Source: Pseudomonadota bacterium
GTDB lineage: Bacteria; Pseudomonadota; Alphaproteobacteria; Acetobacterales; Acetobacteraceae
Assembly (NCBI GenBank): GCA_021845835.1
Contig: JAJZVE010000052.1
Coordinates: 1-13,618 of the forward strand
DNA length: 13,618 nucleotides
Reading direction: 5' to 3'
The notes below the pieces were generated by a model. That model was not told the DNA's origin. It ran no database searches and saw only the letters and a list, made by a program, of their open reading frames with translations. Both the position numbers and the translations under genes were made by a program. Shown in pieces: positions 1-6,052 of this stretch; the first letter of the stretch is position 1; each line of letters opens with the position of its first letter.

Positions 1-329
1 CGATCTGTCGGCTGGCACAGGTCGAAGCCCTCGCCGCCGGTTGCCTGCAGCTTGTTGATCTGCTCCTCGTTCTGCGAGAACGGCGTCGCGTTCACCTTGA
101 TCCCGGTCTTCTTCGTGAAGTCAGGGATCACCGGATCGGGCAGCTCGTCCGACCAGTTCAGGATGCTGAGCGTCCCGGACGACGAACGCGCGTCGCGCAC
201 TACGAACGGCCCGATCGCAACCGCCGCGCCCAGCGCGGCCGAGCGGGCGAGCAGCATCCGCCGCGTGAAGTCCCGTGCCGCCGTGACGGTGGCGCCGGCA
301 GAGTGGTGCGGATCGGTCGGTACGCGCAT
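1..329 (-). CDS. ABC transporter substrate-binding protein, spermidine/putrescine (PotD) type; partial, N-terminal 109 residues
   Basis: Periplasmic solute receptor that would deliver substrate, probably a polyamine or similar small cation, to an inner-membrane ABC importer. Only the N-terminus is inside the window; the gene runs off the left edge. It starts at ATG 329-327 with a GGGAGA ribosome binding site just upstream. Residues about 20-45 form a twin-arginine signal: FTRRMLLA followed by a hydrophobic alanine-rich stretch, so export by Tat is likely. The mature start reads GTLSILNWSDELPDPVIPDF, then TKKTGIKVN and NEEQINKLQATGGEGFDL, which match the opening of bacterial extracellular solute-binding proteins of the PotD/PotF group (first beta strand with the NW motif, then the EEQxxKL helix). 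The upstream neighbour on the same strand is the debranching-type hydrolase, separated by 117 bp. The substrate cannot be assigned from this fragment, and the permease and ATPase genes would lie outside the window. Confidence 0.85.
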   Translation of the reverse strand, partial: MRVPTDPHHSAGATVTAARDFTRRMLLARSAALGAAVAIGPFVVRDARSSSGTLSILNWSDELPDPVIPDFTKKTGIKVNATPFSQNEEQINKLQATGGEGFDLCQPTD

Positions 330-446
330 CGCGGTCTCCCTCGCCTTTCGGGCCGAAGCATAGCAGGTCAGGGGGCGTTGCAAAGCAACCCGCCCGGCGC
401 CATTTTGCCGCGCTGCATCCTTAACTTTACGATAACCGGGCGTTCA
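330..446. promoter_or_regulatory. Spacer before the substrate-binding protein gene, with an imperfect stem-loop at 373-395
   Basis: This 117-bp gap lies between the stop of the hydrolase gene and the start of the ABC receptor gene, both on the minus strand. It contains the most AT-rich short stretch of this part of the window (about 417-440), a plausible promoter region for the receptor gene, although I cannot fix -35/-10 boxes. At 373-395 there is a hairpin: GTTGC at 377-381 pairs with GCAAC at 385-389 around an AAA loop, and a further GGGC/GCCC stem lies outside a two-base bulge. No T-run follows on either strand, so a classical intrinsic terminator is not supported. It may be a leader structure or a weak terminator for the hydrolase gene. 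Confidence 0.35.
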
Positions 447-2627
447 TCAGCTCGTCACCGTCGCGCGGATGTCGCCGCTGCGCGACGTCACGGTGACCGA
501 CACCGCCTCGCCGTGGCCCTGCACCAGCGCATCGAGCCGCGCGCCGCCCACGGCGAGGCCGGTCAGCGTGATGCGGTCGGTGAAGCTCGGCATCACCGGG
601 CGGTCGAAGCAGACGGTGCGGCTTTCCGGGTCGAAGCCGATGCCGAGGCAGGCCTGCAGCAGCGCCAGCGGTGCCGCCGCCGACCACGCCTGCGGCACGC
701 AGGCCACTGGGTAGAAGGTCGGCCCCTGCCCGCGCCGGCGCGGAAAGCCGCAGAATAGCTCCGGCAGCCGCCGCAGGTCGATATAGGTCGCCGCTTCGAA
801 CAGCCCGTCCAGGATGCGCGCCGCCTGCCGGCGCATCCCGTAACGGCCGAAACCCATGCCGATCAGCGCGTTGTCGTGCGGCCACACGGAACCGTTGTGG
901 TACGACATCGGGTTGTAGCGCGCCTCGCCGGTGCCGATGGTGCGCAGGCCCCAGCCGGAGAAGAAGGCGCTGCCGAGCATCTGCTCCGCCACCAGCGCCG
1001 CGTGCTCCGCCGAGGCGGCACCGGCCAGCAGCAGATGCCCGGCGTTGGAGCTGCGCACGCGGCATGGCTGCTTCGCACCGTCCAGCGCCATCGCATAGGT
1101 GCCGATCTCCTCGCACCAGAACGTCTGCTCGATGCGGCCCTTCAGCGTCTCCGCCTGCGAGCGCAGCGAATCGGCGCGCGCCTGGTCGCCGAGCCGGGCG
1201 GCGATCCGGGCCGCGGCGCGGCGGGCGCGATAGACATAGCCCTGGACTTCAACGAGCGCGATCGGTCCGTGCGCCATCGTGCCGTCGGCGTGGAACACCG
1301 AATCGTGGCTGTCCTTCCAGCCCTGGTTGGCCAGCCCGGTCTGCGTCATGCGGTGGTATTCGACGAAGCCGTCGCTGTCGCGGTCGCCGTAGCTGTCGAT
1401 CCAGTGCAGCGCCGCGTCGATCTGCGGCCACAGCGCATGCACGGTGGCGACATCGCCGGTGCGGTGCAGATACTCGCCCGCCAGCATGACGAACAGCGGC
1501 GTCGCATCGACGCTGCCGTAATAGCGGCGGAACGGCACTTCCTTCAGCTCCGCCATCTCGCCGTGCCGCGTCTCGTGCAGGATCTTGCCCGGCTCGGCAT
1601 CCGCCTCCGGGTCCGACCCGGTCGCCTGGTTGGCGGCCAGATAGCGCAGCACGCCGCGCGCCACCGCCGGGTCCACCCACAGCATCATCAGCGCGGTAAT
1701 CAGCGCATCGCGGCCAAATGCCGTGCTGTACCACGGGATTCCCGCGTACGGATAGGCGCCGACATCGGTGTCCGTCATCAGCATGTAGAGGTCGGACACC
1801 GAACGGCGCACCGCCTCGTTGAAGATCTCGTTGCTGGTCTCTATGGCGGTAGCGCGACCGGAGGAGCGGCGCAGCGCCCGGCGCGCATCGCGCATCGCGA
1901 TGAAGAACGTCTCCGGCGGCGACAATTGCCGTTCGCCGGGTGGCGTGCAGCGCACCTCCAGATAGATGTTGATGCGGTCGCCGGGTGCCAGATGCAGCGT
2001 GAACGTGGCGCGGCCCGGCTCGACGCGGTCCGGCTTCGGGTCGAAGCGCAGGCGCGTGGTGCGCTGCGCGCGGTCGAGGCCGGTGTAGCCGAGCGTCACG
2101 CTGTCGGCCTCGCAGTGTGCTGGATGGATGGTGCCGCGGCGCGGCCGGCGCTGCCCGCGCACCTCGAACAGGTCGGCGAAATCGGCCGAGTAGCGCAGTT
2201 CCAGCGTCAGGGTCTGCGCCGTGTCGGCGTAGCTGCGCACGGCGATGCGCTGGTGGCATGCCGCCTCGAACACGAAGCAGGAGCGGCGGATATGCACGAG
2301 GTCGTGCTCCAGCAGCACCGCCTCGCCGTCGTGCAGGTCGGGATTGGTGAGGTCGCAGGTCAGCGTCGCGTTGTCCTCCCGCACGTCGGAGGACAGCAGC
2401 AGCGGGCGCTGGCCGTTCAGGAACAGGTCCAGGCGCGTCAGGTGCCGCGTGTCGCGGTAGTAGAGGCCGCCCGGGTTGCCGTCGGCCGCCAGCACGTCGC
2501 CGGTGTGGTCGAACACCCCGAACGTGTCGCCGTGCTTGAGCGTGCGCGGGCGCTGCACCTGCAGGCTGGCGGTGGCCGCGACCAGGAACGTATCGACGGG
2601 AGCGCCCGTTTCGGTCTGCTCGTCCAT
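447..2627 (-). CDS. Glycogen debranching-type glycoside hydrolase (amylo-alpha-1,6-glucosidase family), 726 aa
   Basis: Cytosolic enzyme predicted to act on alpha-glucan or alpha-glucoside linkages; members of this bacterial family are annotated as amylo-alpha-1,6-glucosidase or GH63/GH15-like glycogen debranching proteins. Residues about 20-230 form the family's N-terminal beta-rich domain (HGDTFGVFDHTGDV, then GLYYRDTRHLTRLDLFLNG). The rest is an (alpha/alpha)6 barrel with GIPWYSTAFGRDALITALMM near residue 295, NQGWKDSHDS near 434 and SYHNGSVWPHDNALIGMGFG near 575. These hold the conserved acidic residues (GRD, KDS, PHDN) of the glucoamylase-like fold. ATG 2627-2625 is chosen because GGAAGG precedes it at normal spacing and the family domain begins about 20 residues later; the frame stays open to 3209, but that extension lies over the Uma2 remnant. 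There is no signal peptide. A role in intracellular storage-polysaccharide or trehalose/maltooligosaccharide turnover is inferred; the exact linkage specificity is not visible. Confidence 0.92.
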   Translation of the reverse strand: MDEQTETGAPVDTFLVAATASLQVQRPRTLKHGDTFGVFDHTGDVLAADGNPGGLYYRDTRHLTRLDLFLNGQRPLLLSSDVREDNATLTCDLTNPDLHDGEAVLLEHDLVHIRRSCFVFEAACHQRIAVRSYADTAQTLTLELRYSADFADLFEVRGQRRPRRGTIHPAHCEADSVTLGYTGLDRAQRTTRLRFDPKPDRVEPGRATFTLHLAPGDRINIYLEVRCTPPGERQLSPPETFFIAMRDARRALRRSSGRATAIETSNEIFNEAVRRSVSDLYMLMTDTDVGAYPYAGIPWYSTAFGRDALITALMMLWVDPAVARGVLRYLAANQATGSDPEADAEPGKILHETRHGEMAELKEVPFRRYYGSVDATPLFVMLAGEYLHRTGDVATVHALWPQIDAALHWIDSYGDRDSDGFVEYHRMTQTGLANQGWKDSHDSVFHADGTMAHGPIALVEVQGYVYRARRAAARIAARLGDQARADSLRSQAETLKGRIEQTFWCEEIGTYAMALDGAKQPCRVRSSNAGHLLLAGAASAEHAALVAEQMLGSAFFSGWGLRTIGTGEARYNPMSYHNGSVWPHDNALIGMGFGRYGMRRQAARILDGLFEAATYIDLRRLPELFCGFPRRRGQGPTFYPVACVPQAWSAAAPLALLQACLGIGFDPESRTVCFDRPVMPSFTDRITLTGLAVGGARLDALVQGHGEAVSVTVTSRSGDIRATVTS

Positions 2628-2698
2628 GTTCGCCCTTCCGGTTCCGCTGATGGAGGAGAACCGCTCAGAAGGCGAACGGTTGCCGCCGGGCGGCGAAT

Positions 2699-3211
2699 TC
2701 AGACGGGGATGGCGAACAGTTCGTCGAGCGGGATGGCGACGCCGATCTCCGGCAGTTCCAGCACGGCCCCAGCGCCCTCGACCGTCTCGGGCAGCCTGTT
2801 GGCAGCGCGACGCAGCATCGTTGCGTGGGGGCGATCCTGCGCCAGCATGACATAGGCGCGCACGGACGGGATGGCCGCGTACTCGGCGGGCTTGACGCGC
2901 CGGTCGGTGAGTTCGGTCGTCGGCGACTGGATCTCGAACGCAACGGCCGGCTCGACGGAGTCCGCGGCCGGATCGAATGCGCCGCACGCCACCGTCACGT
3001 CCGGATAGCGGACGCGGCCGGCGGGCAGCACCTTCACGTTCTCCCCGCACACCTCGCAGGGCGGGCGCAGGCGGGGCCGCACGGATGGCGGGACGCAGGC
3101 TGAGTGCGGCGTGCGCGGACGGGCCGCCGGCCGGGGCACCGGGTTTGGCGATCGCGAGGCGCGTCGTTTCGCCCACGCCGTGCGCCGCCGCCCCGCGCCA
3201 TCGCGACACAT
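2699..3211 (-). pseudogene. Uma2-family (DUF820) putative endonuclease, N-terminally truncated
   Basis: Uma2/DUF820 proteins are PD-(D/E)XK-fold putative nucleases, scattered in many copies in cyanobacteria and alphaproteobacteria, with unproven cellular roles. The clearly homologous part spans 2699 to about 3082: RPPCEVCGENVKVL, then GRVRYPDVTVACG carrying the metal-binding Asp, AVAFEIQSPTTELTDRRVK carrying the active-site Glu, and the helix YAAIPSVRAYVMLAQDRP. The C-terminal block LELPEIGVAIPLDELF is also present. Full-length relatives have about 50-60 further N-terminal residues, with a F-x-x-W-E helix, a Y/FE-hhxG hairpin and a conserved His. In this frame the residues before SVRPRLRPPCEV are low-complexity Arg/Pro sequence, and none of the three frames restores the missing segment. 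The reading frame is open to 3211, but no convincing start or ribosome site is seen. I read it as a decayed copy whose 5' part was lost at the edge of the scar zone; a short functional variant is less likely. Confidence 0.75.
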
Positions 3212-3282
3212 CTCGCCGGGCGCGCGGTGCGCGACATGCTCACGCCAGCGCCCGCCAAACGAAATTCGGTGAAGTTCACAAT
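3083..3282. other. Gene-free 200-bp stretch between the Uma2 remnant and the AIDA-like fragment
   Basis: I see no supported gene here. All frames give Arg/Pro/Ala-rich translations typical of non-coding GC-rich DNA. Base composition changes along the stretch: it is strongly GC-rich up to about 3240 and clearly less so from about 3255 onward. The transition therefore probably marks a junction between host-like sequence and the incoming accessory fragment. The last 20 bp before 3283 include GGTGA at a plausible ribosome-site distance from the ATG at 3283. Confidence 0.4.
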
Positions 3283-3393
3283 ATGACCAACTTTACGGTT
3301 TCGGCCGGTGTCACCAGCAGCTTCCTTCCGCTCACCGGCGGCGAAGTCTTGACCGTGGACTCCGGCGGCACGACCAGCGGCACCGCAATCAGC
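3283..3393 (+). pseudogene. N-terminal fragment of an AIDA-repeat-like autotransporter/adhesin
   Basis: A start ATG at 3283 with GGTGA upstream begins MTNFTVSAGVTSSFLPL, followed by TGGEVLTVDSGGTTSGTAIS. The V/L-x-SGG-x-(A/T)SGT-(A/T)I pattern is the start of the AIDA-type repeat found in self-associating autotransporter adhesins. Alphaproteobacterial members of such proteins begin this way without a classical signal sequence at the very N-terminus. A native protein would continue with many more repeats and a C-terminal export domain. Here the repeat pattern stops after about 37 codons, and the frame continues into sequence that codes for a reverse transcriptase in another frame. The chimeric frame stays open to 3930 but has no family features beyond the junction. 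It is best read as a 5' stump left by a deletion or an insertion. Assignment is from a short repeat signature only, so confidence is moderate. Confidence 0.55.
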
Positions 3394-3403
3394 ACCACGA
3401 TGA

Positions 3404-3784
3404 ACAGATGTGGCCGCAATCCTTGCCAATCCTTTGACCGTCGACGAGAGGCTTGCGACCGGCAGCACGATAAGCCCGATCCTGTCGTTCTTCGCGTTCT
3501 ACGATATGTGGCTCGCCATCGGACGGATCGCCGAAGAGGCGGGGTGCGTCTTAACCGTCTACATGGACGACGTGACGCTTTCAGGGGATTCGGTGCCGAA
3601 GCGTGTCGTTTGGGCTGTTCGCAAGCAAATTCACAGCCGCAGGCTGCACTATCCCAAGGAACGACACTTCACCGGCGGCGTGGCCGAAGTTACCGGCACG
3701 CTGATCAGGGACGGCAAGATGGCCGTCCCCAACCGGCAGCGGAAAAAGGCCTGCGACACCCGCATGAACCTGGCGACCGCATAG
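3404..3784 (+). pseudogene. Reverse transcriptase, retron-like; C-terminal half only (motifs 4 to 7)
   Basis: RNA-directed DNA polymerase fragment. Coding similarity begins about 3404 (TDVAAILA); the first possible start is GTG 3410, giving 124 residues. Numbering from that GTG, residues 14-31 read RLATGSTISPILSFFAFY (RT motif 4, the fingers/palm segment after the catalytic loop). LTVYMDDVTLSGD at 48-60 is motif 5, with the YMDD catalytic pair at 3560-3571. EVTGTLI at 93-99 is the thumb segment, carrying the VTG triplet typical of retron reverse transcriptases, followed by MAVPNRQRKK. Everything upstream, including motifs 1-3 and the first catalytic Asp, is missing: a TGA stop in this frame at 3401-3403 is followed 5' by unrelated AIDA-like sequence. 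The C-terminus also looks cut short, ending soon after the RQRKK helix. No msr/msd-like structured RNA is evident upstream. The fragment cannot be an active polymerase on its own. Retron or other defence-RT origin is an inference from the VTG motif and the SFFAF palm sequence. Confidence 0.8.
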
Positions 3785-3795
3785 GGTCGAGAGCA

Positions 3796-3835
3796 GTCAT
3801 TCATGTCAAATCTTGCGATAGTCATGGTTCGTGTT
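3796..3835 (-). mobile_element. Possible stump of an IS5-type transposase (first ~10 codons)
   Basis: On the minus strand an ATG near 3825 starts MTIARFDMNDCSRPYAV. The segment ARFDMND resembles the conserved N-terminus (ARFDxTDFEW) of IS5/IS427-group transposases. The similarity ends after about ten codons, where the sequence runs into the 3' end of the reverse transcriptase fragment. On its other side the stretch joins the last codons of the SIS gene, whose C-terminal KVTETR ends at a TAG inside this segment. This fits an insertion sequence that landed at the end of the SIS gene and was later almost entirely deleted. Evidence is a very short match; I see no terminal inverted repeat or target duplication. 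Confidence 0.3.
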
Positions 3836-4852
3836 CTACCTCGTCTCCGTCACCTTCCTTAACCCCGGCGGATGGTCCGGGTCGTGCCCGCGCGCCCGCG
3901 CCGCCGCCTCCGCCGCGAGATAGAAACTGACCAGTTGCGGCAGCAGGTCGGTGTCCGCATGGTCCGGCGCGACGGTGGGCAGGCTGATGATCCCGGCGCC
4001 CGCCAGCCCCGCCGCCAACACCGGCGTGCCGCGCGATGCCAGATCGGCCAGCAGCGCCGCACTCCCCGCCTGCCCGGCATCCGCCTGGATGAAGCCGACC
4101 ACGGGAAAATCCGGCCCGGCCAGCGCGCGCGGCCCGTGCGGCAGCTCGGCGGAGCTGTAGGCCAACCCGGCGACGCCGGTGGTCTCGGCGAGCTTCAGCG
4201 CCGCTTCGCTGGCGATCGCAAGGCCGGGGCCGCGGCCAAGCGTGAACATCCGGTCCACACGCGCGATCTCCGCCGACAGCGCCGACCAGTCCAGCGCGCA
4301 GGCCGCGTCCAGCCGGTCGGGCAGCCGCGCCAGCGCCGCCGCCAGCGCCGCATCGCCGGTCCAGGCGGCGGTGAGCGCCAGCCCGGCGGCGATGCTCGCC
4401 AGCACCGATTTCGTCGCCGCCACGCTGCGCTCCGGCCCGGCGGCGACGTCCAGCACCAGCGCGCACGCGGCGGCCAGCGGGCTGGCGGCGTCGTTGACCA
4501 GCGCCAGCGTCAGCGCGCCGGCCGCGCGGGCCTCCTCGGTCGCGACGATCAGGTCCGGGCTGCGGCCCGATTGCGAAATCGCCACGAACAGCGCGCCGCC
4601 CAGCCGCTGCCGGCGATGGTACAGCGAGGCCACCGACGGCATCGCCGCCGCCGCCACCACGCCGAGGTCGCGCGCCAGCACATAGCGCAGGAAGGTGCCG
4701 GCATGCCCGGAACTGCCGCGCGCGCACACCATCACCAGCGCCGGATCGAGCGCCCGCAGCCGCGCCGCCACGGCCGCGATCGCCGCGCGCTGGGCGAGGC
4801 AGCGTCGCACCGCCGCCGCGGCTTCCTCGGCTTCCTGGCGCATCAGGCTCAT
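3836..4852 (-). CDS. SIS-domain protein, glucosamine-6-phosphate synthase isomerase-like (no glutaminase domain), 338 aa
   Basis: Cytosolic sugar-phosphate isomerase or ketose/aldose deaminase-like protein: a double SIS protein equivalent to the isomerase half of GlmS. ARGSSGHAG at residues 44-52, ISQSGRSPD at 92-100 and SVAATKS at 143-149 form the phosphosugar-binding loops of the first SIS domain. The second SIS domain contains GRGPGLAIASEAALKLAETT and then SSAELPHGPRAL, matching GlmS's GRG...EGALKLKE and GELKHGP motifs. The N-terminal Cys-nucleophile glutaminase domain is absent, as in AgaS/FrlB/NagB-II-like relatives. The start at ATG 4852-4850 has GGGAGGG upstream. It is divergent from the SDR gene with 108 bp between them, and convergent with the scar zone. 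The C-terminus ends LRKVTETR; relatives typically end in KVTE plus one or two hydrophobic residues, so the final residue may have been altered by the adjacent rearrangement without affecting the fold. The substrate is unknown; the context suggests an uncommon sugar. Confidence 0.92.
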   Translation of the reverse strand: MSLMRQEAEEAAAAVRRCLAQRAAIAAVAARLRALDPALVMVCARGSSGHAGTFLRYVLARDLGVVAAAAMPSVASLYHRRQRLGGALFVAISQSGRSPDLIVATEEARAAGALTLALVNDAASPLAAACALVLDVAAGPERSVAATKSVLASIAAGLALTAAWTGDAALAAALARLPDRLDAACALDWSALSAEIARVDRMFTLGRGPGLAIASEAALKLAETTGVAGLAYSSAELPHGPRALAGPDFPVVGFIQADAGQAGSAALLADLASRGTPVLAAGLAGAGIISLPTVAPDHADTDLLPQLVSFYLAAEAAARARGHDPDHPPGLRKVTETR

Positions 4853-4960
4853 GGCAACCCTCCCCTGCCTGCGTACGCCGCGCGCCCCGCCGCGGCAAGC
4901 GCAGACGCTGGACAGGACGCGCGGCGCGTGCTGTTCGACACGCCGAGGGAGGAAACACGC
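4853..4960. promoter_or_regulatory. Divergent promoter region between the SIS and SDR genes with a 9-bp inverted repeat
   Basis: This 108-bp gap must hold the promoters for both divergent genes. CGCCGCGCG at 4876-4884 is the exact reverse complement of CGCGCGGCG at 4918-4926. The half-site centres are 42 bp apart, close to four helical turns, so the repeat could serve as paired operator half-sites for a shared regulator. In sequence this GC-rich, such a repeat can also arise by chance, and no regulator gene lies nearby. No confident -35/-10 boxes were identified. Confidence 0.3.
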
Positions 4961-5719
4961 ATGCAGCCCAACGATGCCATCTACCCGAGCCTGCGCGACC
5001 GCGCCGTGCTGATCACCGGCGGCGCGAGCGGGATCGGCGCTTCGATCGTGGAGCATTTCTGCGCCCAGCACGCCCGCGTGACCTTTCTCGACATCGCCGG
5101 CGCGGCGGGCGAGGCGCTGGTCGCGAAGATCATGGCGGCCGGCCATGCGGCGCCGACCTTCCGCCAGGTCGATGTCACCGACATCGCGGCCTTGCAGGCG
5201 GCCGTGCAGGAGGCCGGGCCGCTCGCCGCGCTGGTCAACAATGCGGCGCATGACGAGCGCCACGCCTGGCAGGACGTGACGCCCGAATACTGGGACGACC
5301 GGCTGGCGGTGAACCTGCGCCACCAGTTCTTCGCCATCCAGGCGGCAGCCCCGGCCATGATTGCCGCGAACGCCGGCTCCATCATCAATTTCGGCTCGAC
5401 CAGTTGGCATCTGGGCATGGGCGGGATGCCGGCCTACACGACCAGCAAGGCCGGCGTCGAAGGGATGACGCGCAGTTTCGCCCGCGACCTCGGCCCGCAC
5501 GGCATCCGCGTGAACTGCGTGCTGCCCGGCTGGATCATGACTGAGCGGCAGTTGACCAAATGGATGGACGACGACGGCGAGCGCACGCGCCGGGAAGGCC
5601 AGTGCCTGAGGGACCGGCTCTATCCGCCGGACGTGGCGCGCATGGTGCTGTGGCTCGCCGCCGACGACAGCCGCATGGCGACGGCGCAGACCTGGACGGT
5701 GGACGGCGGCTGGACCTGA
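4961..5719 (+). CDS. SDR-family sugar dehydrogenase, D-xylose 1-dehydrogenase (XylB)-like, 252 aa
   Basis: NAD-dependent short-chain dehydrogenase predicted to oxidise an aldose at C1 to its lactone in the cytosol, the first step of a non-phosphorylative sugar pathway. The N-terminus AIYPSLRDRAVLITGGASGI carries the TGxxxGIG nucleotide loop (residues 19-26). Asp44 ends beta-2 (TFLD), which favours NAD over NADP. NNAA is at 93-96, the catalytic Ser lies in INFGSTSWHLG (142-152), and YTTSK at 159-163 gives the catalytic Tyr and Lys. From memory of the family, the blocks YWDxRLxVNLRH, SWHLG, QCLRDRL and the C-terminal VDGGW resemble Caulobacter crescentus XylB closely. The length is the family norm. 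ATG 4961 is preceded by GAGGGAGGA at ideal spacing. The neighbours (SIS isomerase, alcohol dehydrogenase, decayed sugar-acid dehydratase) support a sugar oxidation role; xylose versus another sugar such as galactose or arabinose cannot be settled. Confidence 0.93.
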   Translation: MQPNDAIYPSLRDRAVLITGGASGIGASIVEHFCAQHARVTFLDIAGAAGEALVAKIMAAGHAAPTFRQVDVTDIAALQAAVQEAGPLAALVNNAAHDERHAWQDVTPEYWDDRLAVNLRHQFFAIQAAAPAMIAANAGSIINFGSTSWHLGMGGMPAYTTSKAGVEGMTRSFARDLGPHGIRVNCVLPGWIMTERQLTKWMDDDGERTRREGQCLRDRLYPPDVARMVLWLAADDSRMATAQTWTVDGGWT

Positions 5720-5772
5720 CGGCGCGCCGGATCGCGCGCGGCGGCGAGGTCGGGGTCGTCATAGACGGCGGA

Positions 5773-6052
5773 CTGGCCAGGATCAGCGTGAGGTCGGGCC
5801 GCGACGAGTAGCTGCGGCCGTACACGCTGCGCCACAGCGTCTCGATGCGGAACGGATCGCTGCCCTCGACATGGTGCGCGAACACGTCCTCGATCAGCGT
5901 CACCATCGCCCGCGCGCCGAAGGTCGCGGCATACACCTCGCCGACGCCCTCGATGCCGGTGTCGGTGACGAGCCTGAGGAAGATGAAATAGCGTCCACCC
6001 ATTGCGGCGGCGGCTTGGCGACCACGAAGGTCTGCCGCGACCGGATTTTCAC
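5773..6052 (-). pseudogene. Mandelate racemase/muconate lactonizing (enolase superfamily) sugar-acid dehydratase, frameshifted and truncated
   Basis: Family members dehydrate aldonic acids to 2-keto-3-deoxy acids using a Mg-dependent barrel. The native start is GTG 6052-6050, which overlaps the TGA of the alcohol dehydrogenase (GTGA), so the two were once translationally coupled. The first frame reads VKIRSRQTFVVAKPPPQ. The homology then moves to another frame at about 6000-6004 and continues MGGRYFIFLRLVTDTGIEGV, GEVYAATFGARA and TLIEDVFAHHVEGSDPFRIE, then RSYSSRPDLTLILA. Those are the N-terminal capping-domain motifs, and adding one base after the CCG triplets would join the two frames. The match ends about 5773. 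The catalytic barrel, with its Lys/His and three metal-binding acids, is absent; the next 50 bp before the SDR stop hold nothing I recognise. The locus therefore carries two independent lesions and cannot make an enzyme. Confidence 0.85.

Noticed and set aside
2682..2694. GCCGCC/GGCGGC hairpin just after the Uma2 stop as a terminator
   Set aside because: The loop would be one base (three if the stem is shortened) and no T-run follows on either strand. Such repeats are frequent in this composition.
876..2855. 659-codon open frame on the plus strand opposite the debranching-type hydrolase
   Set aside because: It is antisense to a gene with clear family motifs. Its translation is Arg/Ala/Gln/His-rich with no recognisable domain, as expected of shadow frames in high-GC DNA.
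2628..3209. N-terminal extension of the debranching-type hydrolase frame to 3209
   Set aside because: The extension is low-complexity, overlaps the Uma2 remnant in another frame, and a good ribosome site precedes the internal ATG at 2627.
3872..4960. N-terminal extension of the SDR frame across the SIS gene
   Set aside because: The SIS gene on the opposite strand has full family motifs, while the SDR has a strong ribosome site at 4961 and the normal family length from there.
5995..6016. Programmed ribosomal frameshift in the dehydratase remnant
   Set aside because: The CCG repeat is not a known slippery site, no stimulatory structure is evident, and the catalytic domain is missing downstream. 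A pseudogene explains both lesions.
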